A stretch of 64,000 nucleotides of DNA from the NCBI RefSeq assembly GCF_000714815.1, contig NZ_JMIH01000014.1, positions 744,001 to 808,000 of the forward strand, read 5' to 3'. Positions 19,043 through 28,422 of this stretch are shown piece after piece. The notes below the pieces were generated by a model, which was not told the DNA's origin, did not search any database, and saw only the letters and a program-made list of their open reading frames with translations. The first letter of the stretch is position 1; the number at the start of each line of letters is the position of its first letter. A program made the translations under genes and the position numbers. This stretch comes from Anditalea andensis. GTDB taxonomy: Bacteria; Bacteroidota; Bacteroidia; Cytophagales; Cyclobacteriaceae.

Positions 19043-20679
19043 TGCAGATCGACTTTCAATGGCCCATGGGATGGGCGGTAGCCATTACCTGCTTACTTAC
19101 ATTACTTCTGGCTGTACAGCTCATCCTCATAATAAGAAATAACGGCTTATCGCTTGTGCGAAAAACGGTGAGGTTTACATTTAACCTGCTGTTTGTTTTC
19201 AGCATAATATTGCTTCTATTCAGACCCTATTGGATCAGGGCATATACTCCGAAAAATATTCTGGTCCATGATGGGCAAGTTTCCCAACATGATCTTAACC
19301 TCATCAAAGACAGCTTAAATCTAACGGAAATCCTATCTATAGATCATTACGAAAACGGTCCGGACAACATTCACTTAGTGGGGCAACATTATACGCCTGT
19401 TCAAATGGCAAAATTACAGTATGCCTCACAGATTACCTGGCTCCCCAATAGGACAGGTATCAATATTTCTGATATAAGATGGAATGGTGTACTCAGACAG
19501 GGTCAGAACCAAAAAATATATGGAACCTATCTGGGGGATGAAGATGCCATATTGTCTATCCGATATGGAGAGGAAATGCTAGATACTGTCCACGTAGGGC
19601 CTCATCATACTACCTTCACTTTCACTGTCCAACCCAAAGCCTTAGGCCGAAATAACCTTACTCTCCTTTCTGAAGGTAAGGAACTGGGTCAAATCAGGTT
19701 TTATGTAATCCAAAATAATCCTGTCCATTATAAAATGCTCTTTTCTTATCCAGACATGGAAATCAGACATCTGTCCGAATGGCTTGGCAAAAGAGGCCAA
19801 GGCATATCCACTTATGTCTATACTTCCACTTCTGTCATTCACCAAAGCACGAATATAGAAAAAACAGATACACTGCAATTTATCATTACGGAACCTGCTT
19901 ATGCAGGCAGTAGTGAAGTAAAAGCGGCTATTGAATCAGGTGCTTCGGTCCTTTTTACAAATTTCAGCGACGTAGAAAAAGAACTGCTGCTTGTCAATAG
20001 GACTTTAGAAACGGACTGGGCTGTAAATAAAACCAATGCCGAAAGCAATAGGACTATAGACGGGGCCCTAACGGCACTTCCTTACAAATTCATCACCCAG
20101 CCGCACCAGTGGAAACTTTTAGATGATGCAGTGGGATTTCAGCGTGTCGGAAGGGCTAATGTTGGTGTGAGCCTATTAGAAGCCACCTTTCCCATAGCAC
20201 TGCAGGGGGACAGCTTAGGATACGCAGATGTATGGGACAATATATTATATGCCATGCGTCCTGCAGAAGGTATTACCTTTCAGGTGCCACACCCCTTATT
20301 TACAGGTATTGGTTCTCCGGAGTGGAGTGTCAATAGTCCGTTGGAGATAGAGCATTTATTGACTGTAGCCAGTGATTCTATTTTCTTGATACCTTCTTCC
20401 ATAAACCCACTAAACCATACAGCTGTTTATAAAGCATTTTCATCAGGTTGGAATACGCTGGCCGATACGCTAGAAGTATATGTTTACGGCCAGGAAGATG
20501 GGTTCAGCGCTATTCGCCAAAAAAACCAGATAAATCAATTTATCCAATACCACCGGCAACAGAGAAAATTGGCAAAAGATCCTATTTTCCACATACAGCA
20601 GCTTTCCCACTGGTGGTGGTTTGGATTAGTCATATTTTCGGCCACCCTACTATGGATGGAACCACGGTTCAACGCTTAG
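19042..20679 (+). CDS. membrane protein of the MoxR operon, unknown function
   Basis: The 545-residue product starts at the ATG that overlaps the DUF4175 stop; an upstream TTG (19024) in the same frame is less likely. Two N-terminal helices (about 9-30 and 42-62) and one C-terminal helix (about 522-540) enclose a large domain with beta-rich sequence. The arrangement mimics the BatA-like protein of the same operon, so it may be a diverged BatA/vWA-type partner. No catalytic motif is visible. It is the last gene of the operon; the next gene is convergent. Confidence 0.7.
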   Translation: MQIDFQWPMGWAVAITCLLTLLLAVQLILIIRNNGLSLVRKTVRFTFNLLFVFSIILLLFRPYWIRAYTPKNILVHDGQVSQHDLNLIKDSLNLTEILSIDHYENGPDNIHLVGQHYTPVQMAKLQYASQITWLPNRTGINISDIRWNGVLRQGQNQKIYGTYLGDEDAILSIRYGEEMLDTVHVGPHHTTFTFTVQPKALGRNNLTLLSEGKELGQIRFYVIQNNPVHYKMLFSYPDMEIRHLSEWLGKRGQGISTYVYTSTSVIHQSTNIEKTDTLQFIITEPAYAGSSEVKAAIESGASVLFTNFSDVEKELLLVNRTLETDWAVNKTNAESNRTIDGALTALPYKFITQPHQWKLLDDAVGFQRVGRANVGVSLLEATFPIALQGDSLGYADVWDNILYAMRPAEGITFQVPHPLFTGIGSPEWSVNSPLEIEHLLTVASDSIFLIPSSINPLNHTAVYKAFSSGWNTLADTLEVYVYGQEDGFSAIRQKNQINQFIQYHRQQRKLAKDPIFHIQQLSHWWWFGLVIFSATLLWMEPRFNA

Positions 20680-20752
20680 TATTATCAAACTGCATAATAA
20701 AGTGATGAATTATGGATCTTTAAAAGCAAAGTATCTTTACACTTAAACTTTA

Positions 20753-21247
20753 TTATTCTCTTTGATTTATAGTATAAACCAGGTCCTTTTCATCTCCTTT
20801 CAGCCTTAGAAGCTTTGCGATTCTATCTGGAGTAGGCTTGCCTAAAGAGACGTATATAAGCGTGACGGCATAAGCTATGGTATATCCTGGATTTTCATAA
20901 AAAAGAAGCCCCGCCGCACACATCATGCCTATAGCAAAAAGTTTCCAAAAACGCGAAATGGTGAGGACTTCATAATTTTTAAGTTTTTCATCAAGGCTTG
21001 CGGTACTTATCCTGGTTTTTTTTATCCCCCTATGAAACTGTAGCCATTGTACCACCAATAGACCTACCACCATACCCATCATCAGCGCATCAAATATCCC
21101 TGGAAATGATGGCAGGTCAATCTCCATACTTCTACTGGTCGTATAGAGATAAGCGAATGCAAAAAGAGGTAGCGGAAGACCGGTAAGGATCAACACATTC
21201 CTTTCCAGCTTTCTAAAATTAGATTTAATATCTTGTTGTTTCTCCAT
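20753..21247 (-). CDS. four-helix membrane protein, unknown
   Basis: The 164-residue protein has four hydrophobic segments (about 18-36, 48-67, 104-119 and 121-138) and charged ends, with a C-terminal tail GDEKDLVYTINQRE. I do not recognise a family. It lies 39 bases downstream of the ferredoxin reductase gene on the same strand, so they may be co-transcribed, and it converges with the end of the MoxR operon. Confidence 0.6.
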   Translation of the reverse strand: MEKQQDIKSNFRKLERNVLILTGLPLPLFAFAYLYTTSRSMEIDLPSFPGIFDALMMGMVVGLLVVQWLQFHRGIKKTRISTASLDEKLKNYEVLTISRFWKLFAIGMMCAAGLLFYENPGYTIAYAVTLIYVSLGKPTPDRIAKLLRLKGDEKDLVYTINQRE

Positions 21248-21286
21248 TAGAGATATCCTATAAGGGTATGTTGAACATGAGGCAGG

Positions 21287-22393
21287 TTATTCGATTTTAA
21301 TTTTAATATCAGCAGACATCGGCCTGGATACACAGCAAAGGATAAATCCTTCTTTTTTCTCATTATCAGATAAACCTGCGTCTTCATCCATCTTTACTTC
21401 CCCCGATAGGAGGCGCCCCATACAGGCCGTGCACAAACCACTCTGACAGGAATACGGCATATCTAGATTTTCATCCAGGCCTGCTTCCAAAATGGTTTTA
21501 TCCGGACTTACAGCATAAGAATATTCCTGTCCTTGCAGGATCACCGTCACCTCTCTGGTAAGAAAGGGCCTGTCCGATCCCTGAGCATCAGGATCACCTG
21601 CATTCTCGGAAGCTGCTGTATAGAAACTTTCTTTGATGATATCTTCTTGAGGTACATTCATGCCATGCAGTGTTTCTTTGGCTATGTCCATCAAACCTTC
21701 AGGACCACATATGAAGTATTTGGTCGTAGTGGTTTCAGCACTGGCACTTTTGGCCAAAGTTTCTTTGATTTTTGCTGCATCTATCCTTCCTTTCAGTCCT
21801 GTCCAGTCCGGACCAGGTTTCGTGATGTTCATCAGTACCTCCAGCCGATCAGGATGGGCGGCTGCCAATTGATCTAGCTGCTTATCAAATATGATTTCAT
21901 GCTCAGATCTACTACAATAGAGCAGGGTGATCTTTGAATTGGGTTCATTTATAAGCACAGATTTTGTAATCCCCATGATGGGGGTAATACCGCTGCCACC
22001 CGTGATCATCACAAAATGGTTTTTGTTTTTGGAGTGAAAATCTGTTGTAAAATTACCCATTGGTTTAAGAATATTGACCGTCTTTCCGGGATGGATGTGA
22101 TCATTGAGGTAATTGGACACCACTCCCCCTTTTATACGCTTTACCGTTACCCCTGGATAAGGGTCCACATATGGAGAGGTGCATAAACTGTAGGACCTTC
22201 TTTCTTCTTTACCGTTTATCTCCAGAATAAGGGTAAGAAACTGCCCAGGTTTATATTCCAAAAATGGTTCTGGCTGCTCAAAAAAAATTGTCACCGTATC
22301 TGATGTCTCCTTCACTACTTCTCTCACCTTCAAGGAAGCATAATAACTGTTCTTTTTCGGCTCCTCTTTTTTTCTTTTAAATATGTTGAACAT
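21287..22393 (-). CDS. PaaE-like ferredoxin-NAD(P)H reductase with C-terminal 2Fe-2S domain
   Basis: The 368-residue protein has an FAD domain with the RRSYSLC motif, an NAD(P) domain with GGSGITP and CGPEGLMD, and a plant-type 2Fe-2S ferredoxin domain whose ligands are visible as PYSCQSGLCTAC and a later Cys in FILCC. This is the order found in PaaE (phenylacetyl-CoA epoxidase reductase) and Hcr-like electron-transfer enzymes, which pass electrons from NADPH to an oxygenase or desaturase. No paa genes are nearby, so the partner is unknown. The N-terminus carries a short basic stretch (KRKKEEPKK) before the FAD domain. Confidence 0.85.
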   Translation of the reverse strand: MFNIFKRKKEEPKKNSYYASLKVREVVKETSDTVTIFFEQPEPFLEYKPGQFLTLILEINGKEERRSYSLCTSPYVDPYPGVTVKRIKGGVVSNYLNDHIHPGKTVNILKPMGNFTTDFHSKNKNHFVMITGGSGITPIMGITKSVLINEPNSKITLLYCSRSEHEIIFDKQLDQLAAAHPDRLEVLMNITKPGPDWTGLKGRIDAAKIKETLAKSASAETTTTKYFICGPEGLMDIAKETLHGMNVPQEDIIKESFYTAASENAGDPDAQGSDRPFLTREVTVILQGQEYSYAVSPDKTILEAGLDENLDMPYSCQSGLCTACMGRLLSGEVKMDEDAGLSDNEKKEGFILCCVSRPMSADIKIKIE

Positions 22394-22971
22394 GATAATA
22401 ACTATCCTTTATACATTGATTCCATAACACAACTCCAAAATTAACGAGCAGTTTCTAATAAGTAAGGTTTCCAAAAGATAATTATCTGTGTAATTACCAA
22501 ATAAATCCAAAAACAGTTAAAACTGCCGATCCAAATCGACCCTTAATTTGAAGCTTACTTGCTGATTATTATGGAACACTCGTGCCTAAAAACAGTTCAA
22601 CTTCTTTAAAACTTCATATCTGTATGTATTTCCATTCAGCTTTTGTTGCCTCCGCTTAGCGCTACCCCATTTACATGTTATCATCATTTTTTGACAGACA
22701 AGTTGATGTAAAATACAGAAATGCTAATAGGATAAAATCATGCATGACGGAAAGGTCACATCGGGGATGTACCCATAGCTTTTATGTAGCATTGCAGACG
22801 GGAATGACGTCGAGGCCATCCCTAGCTTTATTACGGGACAAGTTATAACCTATAAAAACCCAAAAGCTATATAATATAAATTACTAATTTGATGGGTTCC
22901 TGTATCTTGTAAACAAAAGCTTATAAAGGCAGTTCCCATACATATTTCCTTTAATTTTAATAAGTTATGAT
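22394..22971. other. 578-bp intergenic region
   Basis: This divergent region between the reductase and the exported methyltransferase should contain both promoters. I see no ORF of note, no hairpin terminator and no repeat; the segment 22740-22850 is more GC-rich than its surroundings and could be a decayed gene, but no reading frame supports one. Confidence 0.4.
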
Positions 22972-23694
22972 ATGAAGTTCACCCTGATTCTATTTTATTC
23001 TTTTTGCAGCATTTGGATTACCGGGTTTAGTCAATCAGTAAAGCAAGAAGTGGATACCACGTACTATTCTTATAAGAAACCAGATAAGGATGGTACTGGA
23101 AAAGTGTATATGGGCAGGGAAATAGCATCTGTCATGAGTTTTAGCGGCAAAGACTGGCTGGAACGGCCAAGCAGGCCAAAAGAAGAAAATACCGCCTTAG
23201 CCATTTCAAACCTCCCTGTTACGGATCGAAGTACTGTAGCAGACATCGGTGCAGGATCGGGGTACTATACCTTTAGGATAGCGGAAGCAGTGCCGGAGGG
23301 TCAAGTCTATGCAGTAGAAATCCAAGATGCTGCCATCAAATACCTAAAAGAACGCAGCCTCGAATGGGGACATGGTAATGTAGAGGTGATCAAAGGCAGT
23401 GAAAAATCAACCAATTTACCTGAGCAATCGGTGGATGTGGCCATCATGGTGGATGTTTATCATGAGTTATTGTTTCCACATGAAGTACTCCAGGATATTA
23501 AATCATCTCTGAAGCCCGATGGCAGATTAATACTTATAGAGTACAGGGAAGAAGACCCAAAGGTCAAAATTAAAAAATTACATAAAATGTCTGTAGATCA
23601 GATCACTAAAGAACTAAATGCTAATGGATTTAAATTAAGCCATAACGGTCAGTTTATGAATATCCAACATTTTCTGATTTTTGAAATAGACTAG
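22972..23694 (+). CDS. exported class I SAM-dependent methyltransferase-like protein
   Basis: The 240-residue protein begins with a signal peptide (MKFTLILFYSFCSIWITGFSQ) and then shows a Rossmann-type methyltransferase: motif I VADIGAGSGYYTFRIA at about residues 84-99, an acidic residue ending the second strand (YAVEIQ), and VDVAIMVDVYHEL as motif IV. Export is unexpected for an enzyme using S-adenosylmethionine, but such secreted members are common in Bacteroidota and may be periplasmic with another role. It stands upstream of the dienelactone hydrolase gene by 96 bases on the same strand. Confidence 0.8.
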   Translation: MKFTLILFYSFCSIWITGFSQSVKQEVDTTYYSYKKPDKDGTGKVYMGREIASVMSFSGKDWLERPSRPKEENTALAISNLPVTDRSTVADIGAGSGYYTFRIAEAVPEGQVYAVEIQDAAIKYLKERSLEWGHGNVEVIKGSEKSTNLPEQSVDVAIMVDVYHELLFPHEVLQDIKSSLKPDGRLILIEYREEDPKVKIKKLHKMSVDQITKELNANGFKLSHNGQFMNIQHFLIFEID

Positions 23695-23790
23695 AAACAC
23701 GCTACCTCCACCCATCCTGCATTATCAGTGACTTATGTATAACTATTTGGCGGGAGTGGAATTATATTTAACTTCAGTAAAAAATACCAT

Positions 23791-24678
23791 ATGGAACCTA
23801 TCAATAAAGATGATCTGAATCAGGATATTTTTGATTTATATGACGAATACGTACATAGCAAAATCAATCGGAGGGATTTTGTCAATAAGCTTTCCAAATA
23901 TGCCGTAGGAGGTTTGACCGTTTCTGCTTTACTATCCTACCTATTGCCCAACTATGCAAGTGCGCGCCTATTTAAAAAGGACGACCAGAGGGTCATCGCT
24001 GAATATATTGAATACAGTTCTCCAATCGGGGCAGGTATTATGAAAGGACTTCTCACCCGACCTGCTGAACAAAACGGTAAATTACCGGGAGTAATTGTAG
24101 TGCATGAAAATAGAGGGCTGAACCCTTATATAGAAGATGTGGCGCACCAGGCAGCATTAGATGGATTTATCGCTTTTGCCCCAGATGCACTCACACCGTT
24201 TGGTGGCTACCCCGGTACTGATGATGAAGGCAGGACCATGCAGGCTGAGCGAGAGAGAGGGGAAATGCTTGAGGATTTTATAGCAGGATATGAAATGCTT
24301 CAAAAAAATGAAAACTGTACCGGTAAAGTAGGAGTGGTAGGGTTTTGTTTTGGTGGATGGATTGCCAATATGATGGCTGTTCGACTGAAAGACCTTCCCG
24401 CCGCCGTACCTTTTTACGGAGGGCAACCTTCATCCGAAGATGTCCCATCCATTCAGGCTGCCCTGCTGATTCATTTTGCTGAGCTTGATACCAGGGTAAA
24501 TGCCGGCTGGGAAGCATATGAAGCCGCGCTAATATCCAATAATAAAAATTTTACCGTCCATTTTTACCCAGAAGTAAACCATGGGTTCCATAACCATTCT
24601 ACCCCTAGATATGATAAAGAAGCTGCTGAATTGGCATGGGAAAGAACTATCCGGTTTTTTAAAGAAAAGCTTGTTTAA
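23791..24678 (+). CDS. dienelactone hydrolase family protein
   Basis: The 295-residue alpha/beta hydrolase has the DLH triad: C186 in GFCFGG, D233 in ELDTRVN and H264 in VNHGFHN, with the same spacing as classical dienelactone hydrolase (47 and 31 residues). The Glu of VVHENRG is also conserved. The N-terminus contains NRRDFVNKLSKYAVGGLTVSA, a twin-arginine-like signal beginning about residue 26 after a polar leader, so export by Tat is likely. Family members cleave dienelactones and other carboxylic esters; the substrate here is unknown. Confidence 0.88.
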   Translation: MEPINKDDLNQDIFDLYDEYVHSKINRRDFVNKLSKYAVGGLTVSALLSYLLPNYASARLFKKDDQRVIAEYIEYSSPIGAGIMKGLLTRPAEQNGKLPGVIVVHENRGLNPYIEDVAHQAALDGFIAFAPDALTPFGGYPGTDDEGRTMQAERERGEMLEDFIAGYEMLQKNENCTGKVGVVGFCFGGWIANMMAVRLKDLPAAVPFYGGQPSSEDVPSIQAALLIHFAELDTRVNAGWEAYEAALISNNKNFTVHFYPEVNHGFHNHSTPRYDKEAAELAWERTIRFFKEKLV

Positions 24679-24710
24679 AATCTAAAAGACATCAGGCTTT
24701 ATACCGCACA

Positions 24711-26903
24711 CTAAATATTAAACCAGTAGGAGAATTTCAGTACCAATGAACGGTTTTTAACCTGCAGATTTTCAGGAAAATAATTATCCGTGTACACTAT
24801 AAATAAATCAGATACAGGCCTGAACCTCCACTGAAACCTGGCATTCAGGTTAATGTTATCGATCTGGTTGTTATATTGGATAAATGTGCTGAGGAATAGC
24901 TGATCTGTAAAGGAAAGTTCGACACGGGGCCCTACCAGCCAGAGATTGGCGGTATTATAGGGATCAGGTAGTGCTATTCTATTGAACTCAGTAAATAGGG
25001 ATACTGAGCCATAAGGCTGAATACGATAAATCAATTCATTCCTTGCAAAATACCTTTTTCCATTATAAAAGCTTCCATAATAAGCCGAAGAATACAGGTT
25101 TAATTGTTTCCGGGCATCTGATCCATAGGTAATTCCCGCACGGGTGTAACTAACGGTAGACCCCTCCGCTAGCTGCTCCCCTCCCGTCCGGGTAGGGTCA
25201 AACGGAAAGAACAAATAGATGAACTGATTATAGATCCGGAAATTCAAATAGGAGGTGTTTTTGAATTCCAGCCTATAGTTAAAGGTTATCTGTTCATCCG
25301 TTTTCAGGTCAAAATTCACATCTTTATACAGGTTATAATAAATTTTAAACCTGTGTGCCAGTATGCCAGACTTAAGTGGGAATACTCGAAATTCAGCATT
25401 GGGTTCAAACCTCCAATACCCCACTCTGGGTACATAGCCCACCTCTGCATTAAAATGTTCTCCTACAAACTCATGATTCCAGTTCAGTTCCCAGTTCCTA
25501 ATATTATACCTCAGATAGCTGGCATGTGAGTATTCATTCCCATCCAAATGAGGACTAAAAGTCCTGTGGACAAAAAATATACCATTCCATTTATTATCTG
25601 GTGAGGCAAGATTATAATCCAGCCCTACCAGTCTATTATAAGCTGGAGCAGTGCTTCCGCCCTCTATAGCATTGGTAGTCTGTCTATTGACAAATATTCC
25701 AGCTATATTGGACCTAGTAAACATCTTTTGCTGAAAGGTGGCCACTGTAAAATTCTGGCCTGGCACTCCTATTCCGTCTTCCTTTTCTGTTTGCATATTG
25801 AGCAGTCCTACTCTAAGATCATCACCCACTTTCCCATTCAGCCTGGCACCATACAGGATCCTATTTTCCCTGGTTCTCCCAAGGGTATCTGAGACCAGAC
25901 CTATCCTTCTGGAAAAGAAGGGCCTTATATTAGTAAAACCAAAGTCCCCAAACAAATCCGCATTCTCTAGAAAAAACTGCCTTCGCTCCGGGAAAAACAA
26001 TTCAAACCGGTCCAAATTTGTCTGCTGCTGGTCCACTTCCACGGTAGAGAAATCAGGATTTACGGTCAGATCCAGGTTGAGGGCGGGCGTGATGGCTATC
26101 TTTGCATCAAAACCGATGGAACCATCCTGTTGGGAGGGTGTCCCGGCTTCATGGTTCTTAACCGTCTGCCCAGATGTATAGGGGATGATAGCTATATTGG
26201 GACCTTGAGGCTCAATAGGATTATCCCAGTTCATAAATCCTGTAAAGGCCAAATGGGCTATACTCTGATTAATGGGCACAGGTACCCATGAGCTGGTTTC
26301 AAAATTCTTCAGATCATTCCTCAAAAAATTTATTTTCCAATATTCCGTTCCTGTGGTAAACCTTAAAGTTTTGAAGGGAATGGCTATTTCTACTTCCCAA
26401 TAATCTTCGAAAACCTGTACATCAGAAAACCAAAAATTGTCCCATACTATCTCCAGATTATTGCCATTGGTGATAAGTGCTTCTGTCTGAATGTTTAATG
26501 GATTCACAGAAAAATAAAACCCGTTCATTCCATCATCAAATGGACCTATAGCGACTGCAAAGGCATCATTATCATCAAACTCATAATCTCTCCTAAGAGA
26601 AGAAATGATGTGTGGACCTTCCGTAGTATCATGAAGTCTGGCTCCGATATATAGGAAATTTTTGTCATACATGATTTTAACTTCCGTCTGCTGAGAGGCA
26701 AGATCTCCTTCATCGGGAAACTGCTGCCTGAAGGAGGTAAGCTTTTTGGCCTCCTTCCAAGCGGGTTCATCCAGCCGCCCATCTATTTTGATAGACTCAT
26801 TTGTTTTAAAAATATTTACCTCATGGTCCGAATCTGCCCTACCATTTTGGCCCCTAGCTACAATGGAAACAAAAAATAACAAAAAAACCAATCTATATTT
26901 CAT
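24711..26903 (-). CDS. DUF5916 outer-membrane protein with CBM9-like N-terminal domain
   Basis: The 730-residue protein has a signal peptide (MKYRLVFLLFFVSIVARG), an N-terminal carbohydrate-binding-family-9-like domain (about residues 30-220; IKIDGRLDEPAWKEA is the typical opening) and a C-terminal DUF5916 region rich in alternating aromatic strands ending in SLVLKFSYWFNI, which indicates an outer-membrane beta-barrel with a terminal aromatic residue region. Landmarks include DLTVNPDFSTVEVDQQQ and ERRQFFLENADLF. The role of this very common Bacteroidota family is unknown. It is transcribed alone and diverges from purB. Confidence 0.9.
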   Translation of the reverse strand: MKYRLVFLLFFVSIVARGQNGRADSDHEVNIFKTNESIKIDGRLDEPAWKEAKKLTSFRQQFPDEGDLASQQTEVKIMYDKNFLYIGARLHDTTEGPHIISSLRRDYEFDDNDAFAVAIGPFDDGMNGFYFSVNPLNIQTEALITNGNNLEIVWDNFWFSDVQVFEDYWEVEIAIPFKTLRFTTGTEYWKINFLRNDLKNFETSSWVPVPINQSIAHLAFTGFMNWDNPIEPQGPNIAIIPYTSGQTVKNHEAGTPSQQDGSIGFDAKIAITPALNLDLTVNPDFSTVEVDQQQTNLDRFELFFPERRQFFLENADLFGDFGFTNIRPFFSRRIGLVSDTLGRTRENRILYGARLNGKVGDDLRVGLLNMQTEKEDGIGVPGQNFTVATFQQKMFTRSNIAGIFVNRQTTNAIEGGSTAPAYNRLVGLDYNLASPDNKWNGIFFVHRTFSPHLDGNEYSHASYLRYNIRNWELNWNHEFVGEHFNAEVGYVPRVGYWRFEPNAEFRVFPLKSGILAHRFKIYYNLYKDVNFDLKTDEQITFNYRLEFKNTSYLNFRIYNQFIYLFFPFDPTRTGGEQLAEGSTVSYTRAGITYGSDARKQLNLYSSAYYGSFYNGKRYFARNELIYRIQPYGSVSLFTEFNRIALPDPYNTANLWLVGPRVELSFTDQLFLSTFIQYNNQIDNINLNARFQWRFRPVSDLFIVYTDNYFPENLQVKNRSLVLKFSYWFNI

Positions 26904-27010
26904 ACCCTGTATACCTATCCTTCTTCTACCTGTCTGCTTATTTTTATCAAAAAGAAAGACGTTTGGTCACATTTATTTTCATTCAAAAAGGTATATTACT
27001 CAGTATAAAT

Positions 27011-27018
27011 TAACTTTG
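27011..27018 (+). promoter_or_regulatory. possible -7 promoter element of purB
   Basis: TAACTTTG matches the Bacteroidota -7 consensus TAnnTTTG and lies 26 bases before the purB ATG. No TTG -33 element is found at the usual distance, so this is a weak call. Confidence 0.35.
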
Positions 27019-27044
27019 CAAAACTTTCATCAATTTAAATAACA

Positions 27045-28388
27045 ATGATCTTAAATACCCTGACTGCAGTTTCGTCAATAGACGGGAGGTATGGAAACAA
27101 AACAGCATCTTTACGCCCCTTCTTTTCCGAATATGCCCTTATAAAATATCGTGTTCATGTAGAAGTGGAATATTTTATCGCTTTAACCGAGGTCCGTCTT
27201 CCCCAGCTCCACCATATTTCCAAAGAGGTATTCCCAAAACTCAGGTCAATTGTGACCCAATTCAGCGAAAAAGATGCAGAACAGATCAAAGAAATAGAAC
27301 AAACTACCAATCATGATGTCAAAGCGGTAGAATATTTCCTTAAAGACAAGTTCGAGGAACTGAACCTATCAGCCTATAAAGAATTTATCCACTTTGGATT
27401 AACTTCCCAGGACATCAACAATACCGCCACCCCTCTTATGCTTAAAGAAGGTTTGCAAGAGGTGATTATTCCTGCCCTCAATGATATTATCGGGAAACTG
27501 ACCCACAATGCAGAAGCATGGCAAGATATTCCGATGCTGGCCAAAACGCATGGGCAGCCTGCTTCTCCCACCCGTCTGGGAAAAGAAATGCAGGTATTTG
27601 TCATCCGCCTCCAAAACCAATTGGACCAACTTCTTCAGATCCCGCATGCTGCTAAATTTGGTGGGGCGACGGGAAATATGAATGCCCATTATATAGCCTA
27701 TCCGGATCATGACTGGCATGCCTTTGCTGCGAAATTTGTTTCTGATTATCTAGGTCTCCAAAGAAGCTTTCCTACCACGCAGATAGAACACTATGATAAC
27801 CTTGCGGCCATATTTGATGCTTTAAAACGGATCAACACCATCCTTCTTGATTTTTCTAAAGATGTGTGGCAGTATGTGGCGATGAATTATTTCAAACAAA
27901 AAATCAAAGCAGGTGAGGTAGGCTCTTCAGCCATGCCGCATAAAGTTAATCCAATTGATTTTGAAAATGCAGAAGGAAATTTAGGAATAGCAAATGCCCT
28001 GCTGGAGCACCTTGCTGCCAAACTCCCCATCAGCAGACTGCAACGAGACCTCACCGATAGTACAGTATTGCGCATCATAGGTGTGCCTCTGGCCCACATG
28101 CTTATTTCCTTTGAATCACTGAAAAAAGGCCTGGGAAAACTGGAACTCAACAATGCAGCTATAGAGGCCGATTTAGAAGAAAACTGGGCAGTGGTAGCTG
28201 AAGCCATTCAGACGGTGCTAAGAAGAGAAGGGTATCCCAAACCATATGAAGCGCTCAAAGAACTGACGAGGACCAATTCCAAAATTACTGCAGATGCTAT
28301 AAAGGATTTTATTGAGACCCTTCAGGTAAACGAGCAGATCAAAACAGAACTTCGGGTGATCACCCCGTTTAATTATACCGGAAAATAG
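27045..28388 (+). CDS. purB: adenylosuccinate lyase
   Basis: The 447-residue protein belongs to the fumarase/aspartase superfamily: the signature GSSAMPHKVNP (residues 293-303) carries the catalytic flexible loop serine, KTHGQPASPT contributes the conserved His (H169), and TSQDINNTA is the substrate-binding segment. It splits adenylosuccinate to AMP and SAICAR to AICAR in purine synthesis, acting as a cytosolic tetramer. Length is usual for the family. It stands alone, divergent from the DUF5916 gene and convergent with the ctlX-type gene 34 bases downstream. Confidence 0.95.
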   Translation: MILNTLTAVSSIDGRYGNKTASLRPFFSEYALIKYRVHVEVEYFIALTEVRLPQLHHISKEVFPKLRSIVTQFSEKDAEQIKEIEQTTNHDVKAVEYFLKDKFEELNLSAYKEFIHFGLTSQDINNTATPLMLKEGLQEVIIPALNDIIGKLTHNAEAWQDIPMLAKTHGQPASPTRLGKEMQVFVIRLQNQLDQLLQIPHAAKFGGATGNMNAHYIAYPDHDWHAFAAKFVSDYLGLQRSFPTTQIEHYDNLAAIFDALKRINTILLDFSKDVWQYVAMNYFKQKIKAGEVGSSAMPHKVNPIDFENAEGNLGIANALLEHLAAKLPISRLQRDLTDSTVLRIIGVPLAHMLISFESLKKGLGKLELNNAAIEADLEENWAVVAEAIQTVLRREGYPKPYEALKELTRTNSKITADAIKDFIETLQVNEQIKTELRVITPFNYTGK

Positions 28389-28422
28389 CAAATGTGAAAT
28401 CTTTAAAAAGACATTCACCCAT

